Assembly: GCA_021404785.1 (NCBI GenBank)
Contig: QWHH01000007.1
Coordinates: forward strand, 52,241-116,240
Direction of reading: 5' to 3'
Origin: Lysobacterales bacterium PRO7
GTDB taxonomy: Bacteria; Pseudomonadota; Gammaproteobacteria; Xanthomonadales; Rhodanobacteraceae
Length of the DNA stretch: 64,000 nt
Below the pieces are notes generated by a model. The model had not been told where the DNA came from. It ran no database searches and was given only the letters and a program-made list of their open reading frames with translations. The first letter of the stretch is position 1; every line of letters starts with the position of its first letter. The position numbers and the translations under genes were made by a program. Shown here piece by piece: positions 45,883 through 56,142 of this stretch.

Positions 45883-46244
45883 GCCGCCAGCTTCCGCTTC
45901 GGCGCGGCATCATGCCTGAGTTTGGCCCCGACCTTGACGATGGCGTCGAGCGCGGGCAGCAACTCCTGACCAAGTTCGGTGAGTTCGTATTCTGCCGACG
46001 GTGGCGAGGTGTCGAGCAGGCGGCGCACGATCATGCCGCGCGCTTCCAGCTCGCGCAGGCGTGCACTGAGCACGCGCGCAGAGATGCGCGGGATGTCGTG
46101 GCGCAGCTCGCCGAAACGGCGCGCGCCGCCGCGCAGGTACCAGAGCACGTTCGGCGCCCAGGCACCGCGCAGCAGATCCATGCACATGCTCAGCGGACAT
46201 TGTGGCGGCGGCATGACCTTGCTTTTGCGTAACGGCAGTCCCAT
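45879..46244 (-). CDS. HxlR-family winged-helix transcriptional regulator
   Basis: The 121-residue protein has CPLSMCMDLLRGAWAPNVLWYLRGGARRFGELRHDIPRIS, a winged helix with LSARLRELEARGMIVRR, and YELTELGQELLPAL, the HxlR pattern. Family members respond to thiol-reactive or electrophilic stress, sometimes through the N-terminal cysteine seen here. It is divergent from a glutathione transferase gene and overlaps roxA by 4 bp, so it probably controls both directions from the AT-rich gap. Confidence 0.9.
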   Translation of the reverse strand: MGLPLRKSKVMPPPQCPLSMCMDLLRGAWAPNVLWYLRGGARRFGELRHDIPRISARVLSARLRELEARGMIVRRLLDTSPPSAEYELTELGQELLPALDAIVKVGAKLRHDAAPKRKLAA

Positions 46245-46290
46245 GGCTGTTGTCCCTGGTAATTGCGGGGTGAGCGGGTAACCGCCCAGT

Positions 46291-46326
46291 TACCACATTC
46301 TATCAGTAATTAATGGATATGTGGTA
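46291..46326. promoter_or_regulatory. inverted repeat, candidate HxlR operator
   Basis: TACCACAT (46291-46298) and its exact complement ATGTGGTA (46319-46326) lie 20 bp apart in the 167-bp divergent gap between hxlR and gst. The gap is markedly AT-rich compared with its surroundings. A second pair, GTAAC/GTTAC (46278-46292), overlaps the left arm. Binding by the neighbouring regulator is inference. Confidence 0.45.
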
Positions 46327-46411
46327 TCGAATAGTAACTAGATAGTGATAGGATACTCCACGTCGCCAGTCTGCTGGCGCGAATTCCCCCAATCAAAAAA
46401 GGATGGAAGCC

Positions 46412-47035
46412 ATGAAACTCTATTATTCACCCGGCGCCTGCTCGCTGTCCCCGCATATCGTCGCGCACGAACTCGGTCTGCCGGTGGCGATCGAAAAGGT
46501 CGACACCAAGACCAAGCGCACCGCGACCGACCGCGACTATTGGCAGATCAACCCGAAAGGCTCGGTGCCCGCGCTGGAGCTGGACAATGGCGAAGTGCTG
46601 ACCGAAGGCCCGGCGATCGTGCAGTATCTTGCCGATCTCAAGGGCAATACCGCGCTCGCTCCTGCGAATAGCACGCTGGCGCGCGCGCGCCTGCAGGAAA
46701 CACTCAACTACATTACCAGCGAAATCCACAAGACCTACAGCCCGTTATTCAGCGAAGCCACGCCAGAAGCCACGCGTGAGGAGCGCAAGGCGTATCTGAA
46801 CAAGCGTTACGCCTTGATCGAGAAAATCCTGGCCAAGCAACCGTATCTGCTGGGCGATCACTTCACCGTGGCCGACGCCTATCTGTTCACGGTCACGCGC
46901 TGGGCCGATTTCGTGAAGCTGGATCTGTCCGCGTTCCCGTCGCTGCAAGCGTTCCAGAAGCGCGTCGCCGCGCGTCCGGCGGTACAGGCCGCGATGGCTG
47001 CGGAAGGTTTGATCAAGGCGGCGAAGGCAGCGTAA
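46412..47035 (+). CDS. gstA: beta-class glutathione S-transferase
   Basis: This 207-residue enzyme conjugates glutathione to electrophiles. The catalytic Cys10 lies in MKLYYSPGACSLSPH, typical of bacterial beta-class GSTs, and the N-terminal fold continues with NPKGSVPALELDNGEVLTEG. The helical domain ends with FTVADAYLFTVTRWADFVKLDL. I chose the ATG at 46412 because AAGGA precedes it at good spacing and the protein then matches E. coli GstA. An in-frame ATG nine bases upstream is within the ribosome-binding region. It is divergent from the HxlR regulator. Confidence 0.95.
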   Translation: MKLYYSPGACSLSPHIVAHELGLPVAIEKVDTKTKRTATDRDYWQINPKGSVPALELDNGEVLTEGPAIVQYLADLKGNTALAPANSTLARARLQETLNYITSEIHKTYSPLFSEATPEATREERKAYLNKRYALIEKILAKQPYLLGDHFTVADAYLFTVTRWADFVKLDLSAFPSLQAFQKRVAARPAVQAAMAAEGLIKAAKAA

Positions 47036-47048
47036 TTTTGTCGTGACA

Positions 47049-47078
47049 AGCGCCGGGCGGAGCGATCCGTCCGGCGCT
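47049..47078. terminator. bidirectional hairpin between gstA and vapC
   Basis: The 13-bp stem from AGCGCCGGGCGGA to TCCGTCCGGCGCT (one G-T wobble) with a GCGA tetraloop separates the convergent gst and toxin genes. T-rich sequence is present on the minus-strand side (TTGTCACGACAAAATT), so it could stop both transcripts. Confidence 0.6.
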
Positions 47079-47080
47079 GT

Positions 47081-47500
47081 TCAGTCGAAGACTTTCCCGC
47101 CCGCCTTGCGCATGGCGGCCACAAGTTGCCGGTCGAAACTCGCCAGACGCGCATCGCTGCGCAGCGCCAATTCCAGGTAGGCGGCATCGTAGACCGACAG
47201 CGTGAAGCGGCGCGCCAGTTCAAGAACGATGTCGCGCCGCGTTTGCATGGGCGCCGAATCGGTGTCGATCGGAAGGGCGTTCAGGCGCGTGAGGAAATCT
47301 GTGGATTGTGCTTCGCTGGCGATCTTGCGCCGTTCCGCAACGACCAGTGCGTTGCAGACCTCGCTGTGCCATAGCGCAGGGACCAATCCGCCGTCTTCGG
47401 CGAGCGCGTCGAGCATGGTGTCCGCGCGTTTGCGTTCGGCCTTGTCGTCGCGCCCGAACAACCAGGCCAGCGCGGCCGAGGCATCGAGAACCACCGTCAC
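47081..47500 (-). CDS. vapC: PIN-domain toxin VapC (first TA locus)
   Basis: This 139-residue PIN-domain ribonuclease has the first acidic residue in VVLDASAALAWLFG (D6), a central Glu in LWHSEVCNALV, and the C-terminal pair in LSVYDAAYLELAL and SDARLASFDRQL. VapC toxins cleave initiator tRNA or other RNAs. The ATG overlaps the antitoxin stop by 4 bp (ATGA), the standard TA arrangement. It is a different subfamily from the VapC at 51227. Confidence 0.9.
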   Translation of the reverse strand: MTVVLDASAALAWLFGRDDKAERKRADTMLDALAEDGGLVPALWHSEVCNALVVAERRKIASEAQSTDFLTRLNALPIDTDSAPMQTRRDIVLELARRFTLSVYDAAYLELALRSDARLASFDRQLVAAMRKAGGKVFD

Positions 47501-47739
47501 TTGCGGCCCTCGCTGACCCAGGCGCGCACGGACTGTCCTATTGGGACCCGCAATTTCGGCACGGCGCGCATCGCCGCGATTGCGGCACGGCGATCGCTGC
47601 GGGCTGCAGGTCGGCTTGGCACCAGATCCGCTACGGGTTTGCCGCGCAAGGTAATCGTAAAAGCGCGGCCGGCTGCGATTTCGCGCAGCAATTCCGGCAG
47701 ACGCGTCTTGGCATCATAGGAACCGATTTCCGGGTGCAT
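47497..47739 (-). CDS. Phd/YefM-type antitoxin (partner of VapC at 47081)
   Basis: The 80-residue protein starts MHPEIGSYDAKTRLPELLRE and continues AAGRAFTITLRGKPVADLVP, the classic Phd/YefM N-terminal DNA-binding fold. The variable C-terminus (VPKLRVPIGQSVRAWVSEGRK) should bind the toxin. The ATG at 47739 has GGAA upstream. A TTG four codons earlier is possible. It should autoregulate the operon. Confidence 0.88.
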   Translation of the reverse strand: MHPEIGSYDAKTRLPELLREIAAGRAFTITLRGKPVADLVPSRPAARSDRRAAIAAMRAVPKLRVPIGQSVRAWVSEGRK

Positions 47740-47818
47740 GGCCAATTCCAATCTGGTCGGCAGACTGGTCTAGTCTAGCATGATTTGGATCGACCGGCGC
47801 TGTGGTGAAACCGTCGTC

Positions 47819-49486
47819 TCACAACGCCTGCCGCAACAACACCCGCAGGCGCGTTCCCTTCCGGTTGCCGACAACACGCACGAGTCCGTTCAATGCCAGC
47901 GCGCGGTCGCGCATGCCTTGCAAGCCATGACCGCCGCGCGATGCGGCCGTCGCATCGGCGATGCCGATGCCATCGTCGCGCAAATCCAGTATCGCCAGCG
48001 CGTTCGCGCCGCGCACGCCCACGCGCAGGCGTGCACGGAAACTCGTTGCGCGCGCATGCCGCACCGTATTCGTCGCCGCTTCCTGTACGATGCGCCAGAT
48101 CGCGATTTGCGTGGCTTCGTCTAGCGCTGCGATCAGCGTCGGGTCGCCGCGCAAGTCGAATTCGTAGCGCAACCCGGCGCGTTCGACGAGATCGCGCAAC
48201 GGCCCTTCGCGCAACGCGCGCACGAGGCCGAATTCGTCCAGCACCGGCGGGCGCAGCGAATCCATCAGCCCGCGCACCGAGCCGCGCATGGTGGCGAGAA
48301 TCTCGTAGATCGACGTGGTGACATCGCCCAACTGCGCCGCGTTCAGGCGATCGGCGGCGAGCTTGACGCGCGTGTGCACGGCGGTGAGGTTCTGGCCGAG
48401 TTCGTCGTGGATTTCCGTGGCGATGCGTCGGCGTTGTTCCTCCTCCATGCGCAAGTTGCGCTGCGCCGCTTCGCGCAGTTCCGTGCCGAGGTGATCTAGC
48501 CCTGCGTTCGCCGATTCGAGTGCGGCATTCTGCATCGTCAGCTCGTCTTGTGCCGCGCGCTGCGCGTCGATGGCCGAACCGAGCAGCAAGGCCGCCGTGC
48601 CGGCGATGGCGAGCAGCATCTGCGTGAACAGGTCACGATACGCATCCGCCGGATGCAGGGCTGGCACCAGCGCGACAAGCGTGCTGCACAACGCGAGCGC
48701 GATTGCGCCACCGCGCCAGCCGTGGCGGAATGCGATGAGAAATACCGGGATCAGCACCAGCGCGCGACTGTATTCGTAGATCACGATATGCGATTGCAGA
48801 CGCATCAGCGCGGCGTAAGCGACCCCGACCGCAATCAGCAAAACCGCATCCGGCCACGCCTCGCGCCAGCGCCAAGGCCGATCTGCCGGCAGACACAACG
48901 CGAACACAGCCGGCGCTACGGCGATCACGCCGATATAGTCGCCAGTGATCTTGCCGGCAATAAACCGTGTCGCGCTTATCGGCAAATGCGGTGGCGGTGG
49001 GGTGAACAGGACATTGATGATATTGCCCAGCGAATCGCCGATTGCGCTGACAAGGCAGGCCAGCAGAACATATCCCATGACGCGCGGTTGGCGCAGTTGC
49101 GCCAGATCGGGAACCCAACGACGTAGGTACCACGATCCGGGCAAAGCCAGGATCGGTGCCAGAAAGATCACCGTCAGCGAGTCCCAGTTCCACACTCGCA
49201 GGAAAAAATCCGATAGCGAATGCGGATCGAGGAGACTCGCGGCATAGTGTGTGCGCGCAAGAAACTCGCCCGCGATGATCCACGGCCACCAGCGCAGAGG
49301 CAGCAGCGCCAGACACGCCACCCGCAACCCGCACGGCACAAACCAGTAGAACCGCGCGACGTGGGTCAGCAGCAGCCAGTACACCAGCGCGAACGCCAGC
49401 ATGGCGAGCGGGCGCAGGATGGCGTAGGGGAGGCGGGGGCTGTCGATTATTCGCGCACCGGCGATATTGGGCGGTTCAAGTTTCAT
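47819..49486 (-). CDS. MASE1-type membrane sensor histidine kinase (NarL-family)
   Basis: The 555-residue protein has about eight transmembrane helices in a MASE1-like sensor (residues 20-310; for example LAMLAFALVYWLLL, SLTVIFLAPILAL, KITGDYIGVIAVAPAVFAL). A coiled linker and a HisKA_3 dimerisation domain follow, with phosphoacceptor H360 in RRIATEIHDELGQNLTAV. The HATPase domain shows AIWRIVQEAATNTVRHA, LDLRDDGIGI and GGHGLQGMRDRA. The cognate regulator is likely the NarL-type gene at 50377, about 0.9 kb away on the other strand, although a PEBP gene lies between them. The ligand is unknown. Confidence 0.9.
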   Translation of the reverse strand: MKLEPPNIAGARIIDSPRLPYAILRPLAMLAFALVYWLLLTHVARFYWFVPCGLRVACLALLPLRWWPWIIAGEFLARTHYAASLLDPHSLSDFFLRVWNWDSLTVIFLAPILALPGSWYLRRWVPDLAQLRQPRVMGYVLLACLVSAIGDSLGNIINVLFTPPPPHLPISATRFIAGKITGDYIGVIAVAPAVFALCLPADRPWRWREAWPDAVLLIAVGVAYAALMRLQSHIVIYEYSRALVLIPVFLIAFRHGWRGGAIALALCSTLVALVPALHPADAYRDLFTQMLLAIAGTAALLLGSAIDAQRAAQDELTMQNAALESANAGLDHLGTELREAAQRNLRMEEEQRRRIATEIHDELGQNLTAVHTRVKLAADRLNAAQLGDVTTSIYEILATMRGSVRGLMDSLRPPVLDEFGLVRALREGPLRDLVERAGLRYEFDLRGDPTLIAALDEATQIAIWRIVQEAATNTVRHARATSFRARLRVGVRGANALAILDLRDDGIGIADATAASRGGHGLQGMRDRALALNGLVRVVGNRKGTRLRVLLRQAL

Positions 49487-49679
49487 TGACCGAGCATTGT
49501 AGGGCGAGAACTTACCGACCCGCGGCAATGCCGGTCACCACCATGTTAACCGGTGCAACGGCTGATAACGACGATCCTGCTGTCCTTCTATTCGACCGGG
49601 CAAGACAGTGATTCCGACTCAAAGCCGTTGCGATCGATGAGGTCAGCACTCAACACCGTCAAGCCAGTGCCGTGATGCG

Positions 49680-50228
49680 CTACGGTTCGAACCCGTTGAC
49701 GAAGATCACGTCAGATGACCAAGGCACGGTTTGACCATATACGCGCGTGCCGAGAAGATCTGCCTGCGGTGCGGCGGTGAGTTGATTATCGGTCGGCTCG
49801 GTCGTGCCAGTAATCGTCAGTGCGTATGCCGCGAACAAATAGAAATGTGTCTGACCGTCAGGGGGTGCGCACGGGCCGCCGTAACCGTACGTTCCAAACT
49901 GATTATTTGCTTGTGTGCCAGCCGGCATTGTCGAAGCGTAGTTGTAGGGCAATGACACGCTCGTTCCGGAAACCGGAATACCCCACGCATACCAATGAAG
50001 CCACGGGTTGGTTATATCGTACAGCTGGATTGCTAGTGTATTTGTGCCGGCTGGGATGCCGGATATTGCTAGCGGCGGGGACCAGTTGTTTCCGCCCGTG
50101 CACTGCCCCGGGGGGCCTTGGTTGTATTGAAACGGATCAGGAATCGGATTGCCATTGATAAAGGCCGACGAAGTAATGCTCATCTGGGCGCTCGCCGCGG
50201 TGGCGACAAGGATGGAACCGAATATCAA
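49680..50228 (-). CDS. secreted PEBP (YbhB/YbcL) family protein, 5' end possibly disrupted
   Basis: The product resembles phosphatidylethanolamine-binding proteins: LHWYAWGIPVSG, and YGGPCAPPDGQTHFYLFAAYAL, the ligand-site motif. It ends VIFVNGFEP. The only in-frame start after the last stop is a TTG at 50228, giving a signal peptide without a basic n-region (MIFGSILVATAASAQ). A better start is the ATG at 50261, with AAGGA upstream, encoding MLRFA followed by an in-frame TAA (50244-50246) and then SAIRRLIFG. This suggests a nonsense mutation in codon 6. The local GC content is visibly lower than in neighbouring genes. Confidence 0.7.
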   Translation of the reverse strand: MIFGSILVATAASAQMSITSSAFINGNPIPDPFQYNQGPPGQCTGGNNWSPPLAISGIPAGTNTLAIQLYDITNPWLHWYAWGIPVSGTSVSLPYNYASTMPAGTQANNQFGTYGYGGPCAPPDGQTHFYLFAAYALTITGTTEPTDNQLTAAPQADLLGTRVYGQTVPWSSDVIFVNGFEP

Positions 50229-50376
50229 TCGACGAATGGCGGATTAGGCGAAGCGCAGCATTGCTATTCCTTCATGGGGAACGACAGTAAACGCCTCGCA
50301 GCATAGCCATGCGACGAAAGTGGGCAATCAGAAAAATTCCTACCTTGCGCACCCGTCTGCGCGCGACAATGCCCGC

Positions 50377-50991
50377 ATGATCCGCATCGCACTCACCGAC
50401 GACCACGCCATCGTGCGCACGGGTTTCCGTGCGCTGATCGAGCGCGAGGCGGATATGACAATCGCGGCGGAGTGCGGTTCACTGGCGGATGCCGAACGTG
50501 CGCTGACGGATCACACGGTGGATGTGCTGGTGCTTGATCTGACCCTTCGCGGCGAAAGCGGAATCGAGGCGTTGCCGTCGCTGCGCGCTCGCTTTCCGGC
50601 GCTACGCATCCTCGTCATGAGCATGCACGAGGGCGAATCCTACGTGGACGAGGCGCTGGCGCGCGGCGCGGATGGTTACGTGACCAAGGCGGTCGCGCCG
50701 GATGAGTTGGTGACGGGAATCCGCGAAGTGATGGCGGGACGGCGCCATCTGAGCAGCGATCTGTGCGGACGCAAATCCGTCGCAGTGCCACTCGACCGGC
50801 TCAGCGCGCGTGAGCGCGACGTATTCCTGCTGCTGGCGCACGGCAAGACGACCAAGCAGGTGGCGGATGCGCTCGGCGTCGCGGCGAAGACGGCATATGT
50901 GCATCGCGCGCATGTGCTGGAAAAACTCGCCGCGCGCAACGACCGCGAGTTGTACCGTATCGCGCTGGCGTGTGGGTTAATCGGCGCGTGA
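50377..50991 (+). CDS. NarL/UhpA-type response regulator
   Basis: This 204-residue regulator has a receiver domain with D54 in LVLDLTLRGESGIEAL, acidic D8/D9, and Lys in GYVTKAVAPDEL. A LuxR-type HTH follows: LSARERDVFLLLAHGKTTKQVADALGVAAKTAYVHRAHVLEKL. It is the probable partner of the HisKA_3 kinase at 47819. The start at 50377 (MIRIALTDDHAIVRTGF) is typical of the family. Confidence 0.93.
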   Translation: MIRIALTDDHAIVRTGFRALIEREADMTIAAECGSLADAERALTDHTVDVLVLDLTLRGESGIEALPSLRARFPALRILVMSMHEGESYVDEALARGADGYVTKAVAPDELVTGIREVMAGRRHLSSDLCGRKSVAVPLDRLSARERDVFLLLAHGKTTKQVADALGVAAKTAYVHRAHVLEKLAARNDRELYRIALACGLIGA

Positions 50992-51026
50992 TTGCCTTGT
51001 GTTGCCGATTGTGTAAGGATTGACAC

Positions 51027-51230
51027 ATGGCAACCAATCTCGCTATCGACGAACATCTGCTCGAACAGGCGCTGCGCGCGGGCGGGCATCGCACTAAGAA
51101 AGCGACGGTGAACGAGGCGCTGGCCGAGTACATCCGTCGGCGCCAGCAACTCGGCGTAGTCGCGCTGTTCGGCAAGGTCGATATCGATCCGCGCTACGAC
51201 TACAAGAAGCAGCGGCGCGTGAAACGGTGA
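51027..51230 (+). CDS. vapB: VapB-type antitoxin (second TA locus)
   Basis: The 67-residue protein starts MATNLAIDEHLLEQALRAGG, followed by KKATVNEALAEYIRRRQ (ribbon-helix-helix N-terminal fold) and a short toxin-binding tail DPRYDYKKQRRVKR. This matches the VapB group that pairs with PIN toxins. The stop overlaps the toxin GTG (GTGA). Confidence 0.9.
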   Translation: MATNLAIDEHLLEQALRAGGHRTKKATVNEALAEYIRRRQQLGVVALFGKVDIDPRYDYKKQRRVKR

Positions 51231-51634
51231 ATGTGCTGGTCGATACCTCGGTATGGTCGCTCGCCTTGCGTCGCAAGGCGGCGCACGCCGGGGACGAAGC
51301 GCGGGCGCTTGCGGAGCTGATCCGCGAAGGCCGTGTGCTGATGATCGGCCCGGTGCGTCAGGAACTGCTTTCTGGAATCCGCGACAAGGCGCAGTTCGAT
51401 GCGCTGCGTGAGCATTTGCGCGCGTTCCCGGATGAGCCCTTGCACGAACCCGATTTCGAGCAAGCCGCCGCCTGTTACAACCGATGTCGCGAAGGTGGTG
51501 TGCAGGGATTGAATACGGATTTTTTGCTCTGCGCTGTTGCGTTGCGACGCAAGATTCCGGTATTCACCACAGACAAGGATTTCGACCGGTATGCCGTTGT
51601 GCTTGGCCTGCAGCTTTATCGACCGACGCAGTAG
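51227..51634 (+). CDS. vapC: PIN-domain toxin VapC (second TA locus)
   Basis: This 135-residue PIN-domain protein has D6 in MNVLVDTSVWSLALRR, E46 in GPVRQELLSGI and the C-terminal acidic cluster in GLNTDFLLCAVALRR and PVFTTDKDFDRYA. The start is a GTG overlapping the antitoxin stop. It shares little with the VapC at 47081 beyond the PIN core, so the two modules are independent acquisitions. Confidence 0.92.
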   Translation: MNVLVDTSVWSLALRRKAAHAGDEARALAELIREGRVLMIGPVRQELLSGIRDKAQFDALREHLRAFPDEPLHEPDFEQAAACYNRCREGGVQGLNTDFLLCAVALRRKIPVFTTDKDFDRYAVVLGLQLYRPTQ

Positions 51635-51661
51635 TCGCGGAGCAATATCGGGAGCTAAGCA

Positions 51662-52012
51662 TCAATCCGACCGACCATGCTCCAGGTGAAACCGGTGCAG
51701 GAACCGGTGCACGATGGGCGCGAAGATGATGCCGGCGATCGCAATCACCATGAAGCCGCAATACAACGCGTAGAGTCCCGCGAATAGCTTGCCACCGGCC
51801 GTGTGCACCGGGTCGACCGGTCCCATACCACCGAGCAGCATCGACGCGTTCACGAATGCATCGAGCCACGAAAGATTTTCGAGGATGTGGTAGCCGAGCA
51901 TCCCGATGACCAGCGAAACGATGATCAAGCCTGCGCCAACAGTCGCGCAGCGGACAAGACGGCCGAAAAATTTCTGGCGCGGCAGCAGCGGGTCGGTGCG
52001 GTGTTCGAACAC
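51662..52012 (-). CDS. two-TM membrane protein of unknown function
   Basis: From a GTG at 52012, 5 bp after the purB stop, the frame gives 116 residues (VFEHRTDPLLPRQKFF). There are two strong transmembrane helices (GAGLIIVSLVIGMLGYHIL; YALYCGFMVIAIAGIIFAPIV) joined by a loop WLDAFVNASMLLGGMGPVDPVHTAGGK. The layout resembles a two-TM ion-channel subunit with a re-entrant loop, but the selectivity filter TVGYG is absent. The C-terminus is His/Arg-rich. The start is uncertain. Cotranscription with purB is likely. Confidence 0.65.
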   Translation of the reverse strand: MFEHRTDPLLPRQKFFGRLVRCATVGAGLIIVSLVIGMLGYHILENLSWLDAFVNASMLLGGMGPVDPVHTAGGKLFAGLYALYCGFMVIAIAGIIFAPIVHRFLHRFHLEHGRSD

Positions 52013-52017
52013 GTTGC

Positions 52018-53427
<1,410 letters not shown>

Positions 53428-53428
53428 T

Positions 53429-53434
53429 TATAAT
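53429..53434 (+). promoter_or_regulatory. consensus -10 (TATAAT) upstream of fumC
   Basis: TATAAT lies 38 bp before the fumC ATG in the 87-bp divergent gap with purB. No good -35 is visible at 16-18 bp. The purB promoter must lie in the same gap. Confidence 0.45.
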
Positions 53435-53472
53435 CGCCGGCCGATTCCTGACCTGATTTTTGGAGTTTTTCG

Positions 53473-54867
<1,395 letters not shown>

Positions 54868-54960
54868 CGTGCCGAACGTCGCATGCCTGCAGATGCGGTC
54901 GTGGCAGACGTGCAAACCGTTTTTTATACCGAGTGGTTCAACAGGGTGCCGGAGATGAAA

Positions 54961-56097
54961 ATGTACAGATTTATACCTTTTGTCGTGCTGTTGTTTGCCG
55001 GCAGCGCGCTGGCGCAGCAAGTCGATGTCAATGGCAAGGATTTCCTGTCCGGCGCGGGCGACGCCAAGCTCGCCGCCATCGCGCAGCAGGCGTCTGCTGC
55101 CGGAAAATCGCTGGAAGTGACCGCGCCGTCGTACTGGCAGGCCAAGGTCGCGGCCAAATTGCACGCCGGCGCCGCGAATGTGCCGATCAAGGAAAACGAC
55201 GGTTTTTTCGAAAATGTACTGGTAAAGATGGTCGAGGCCGCTCCGGCAAAACCGGCGGCGCCATCGGCTGATGCCTCCGCAGCGAAGGCTGCGGCGGAAA
55301 AGGCTGCTGCGCAAAAGGCCGCCGAAGAAAAAGCCACGCAGGAAAAAGCCGCTGCCGAGAAGGCGGCTGCTGCGCGCGCGGCAGCTCAGGCGGCCGCTGC
55401 AAAGGCAGCCGCGGAGCAGGCTGCCGCGGACAAGGCTGCGGCCGAAAAGGCGGCGGCGGACAAACTGGCTGCAGAACAAGCCGCTGCTGCGAAGGCAGCC
55501 GCGGAAAAAGCTGCAGCGGAAAAGGCCGCTGCCGACAAGCGCGAGGCCATGCGCAATAGCATGCTCAAGAATCTCAATGGCGGCCGCCCCGCCGAAGGCG
55601 ACTTGCAGGCTGGCCAACTGCTCGCGGGCGACGTGGTTTATGTCGATGGCGACCTGCGCGGCGTCGTGCGCCGCGGCAGTTCACGCTTGCAGTTCTACTG
55701 GCTGCAAGGTGACCTGAATCTGGAACGCATCGAGCTGGCGCCGAATGGCGAGGGCCGTTACACGGTGGTGCGCGCGATCGACATGAATGCGACCCCGGTG
55801 TTGCGCACGCGCAGCGGCGGCACGCTGGCAGCTGCCGTTCCGGCATCGGGTTCGCAAGCGCGCAAGTCCTTGCAGGATCAATACGCGGATGGGCGCGAAG
55901 TTGTCGATTCGCTCAAGCCCGTGGATCTTCGCCAGGGCGACACGCTTTACACCGGGCAAGGCGCCGCGCTGGTGGTACGGCGCGTTGGCGGACAGCTGGC
56001 GCGTTTCTGGCTGACCGGCTCGCTGGACCTTGGCCAGATCGGCCTGCAGAGCCAGGGCGGTAATGTGTACAAGGTTCTTTCCGACACGATCAAGTGA
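54961..56097 (+). CDS. periplasmic protein with Ala/Lys/Glu-rich coiled coil and duplicated C-terminal domain
   Basis: The 378-residue protein has a signal peptide (MYRFIPFVVLLFAGSALA). A small N-terminal domain (20-95, containing VDVNGKDFLSG and APSYWQAKVAAKLHAG) precedes a TolA-like alpha-helical stretch of AAAEKAA/AAADKAA repeats (about 101-195). Two copies of a beta-rich module of about 60 residues follow: 212-270 (EGDLQAGQLLAGDVVYVDG, LQFYWLQGDLNLERIEL, GRYTVVRAI) and 310-375 (DLRQGDTLYTGQGAAL, ARFWLTGSLDLGQIGL, GNVYKVL). I recognise no family. The long helix could span the periplasm. The start at 54961 has GGAG upstream. An ATG two codons earlier is possible. Confidence 0.72.
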   Translation: MYRFIPFVVLLFAGSALAQQVDVNGKDFLSGAGDAKLAAIAQQASAAGKSLEVTAPSYWQAKVAAKLHAGAANVPIKENDGFFENVLVKMVEAAPAKPAAPSADASAAKAAAEKAAAQKAAEEKATQEKAAAEKAAAARAAAQAAAAKAAAEQAAADKAAAEKAAADKLAAEQAAAAKAAAEKAAAEKAAADKREAMRNSMLKNLNGGRPAEGDLQAGQLLAGDVVYVDGDLRGVVRRGSSRLQFYWLQGDLNLERIELAPNGEGRYTVVRAIDMNATPVLRTRSGGTLAAAVPASGSQARKSLQDQYADGREVVDSLKPVDLRQGDTLYTGQGAALVVRRVGGQLARFWLTGSLDLGQIGLQSQGGNVYKVLSDTIK

Positions 56098-56108
56098 CCG
56101 ATGAAGCG

Positions 56109-56131
56109 CGGGCCGCCGCTATGGCGGCCCG
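56109..56131. terminator. GC-rich hairpin between convergent genes
   Basis: CGGGCCGCC-GCTAT-GGCGGCCCG lies between the stops of the coiled-coil gene and the convergent lipoprotein gene. No T run follows, so termination is uncertain. Confidence 0.4.
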
Positions 56132-56142
56132 TGCCGGTCCGT

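Noticed and set aside
49487-49679. Small gene between the sensor kinase and the PEBP gene
   Set aside because: No open frame with a plausible start or ribosome-binding site is visible in this 193-bp gap, and no clear hairpin was found.
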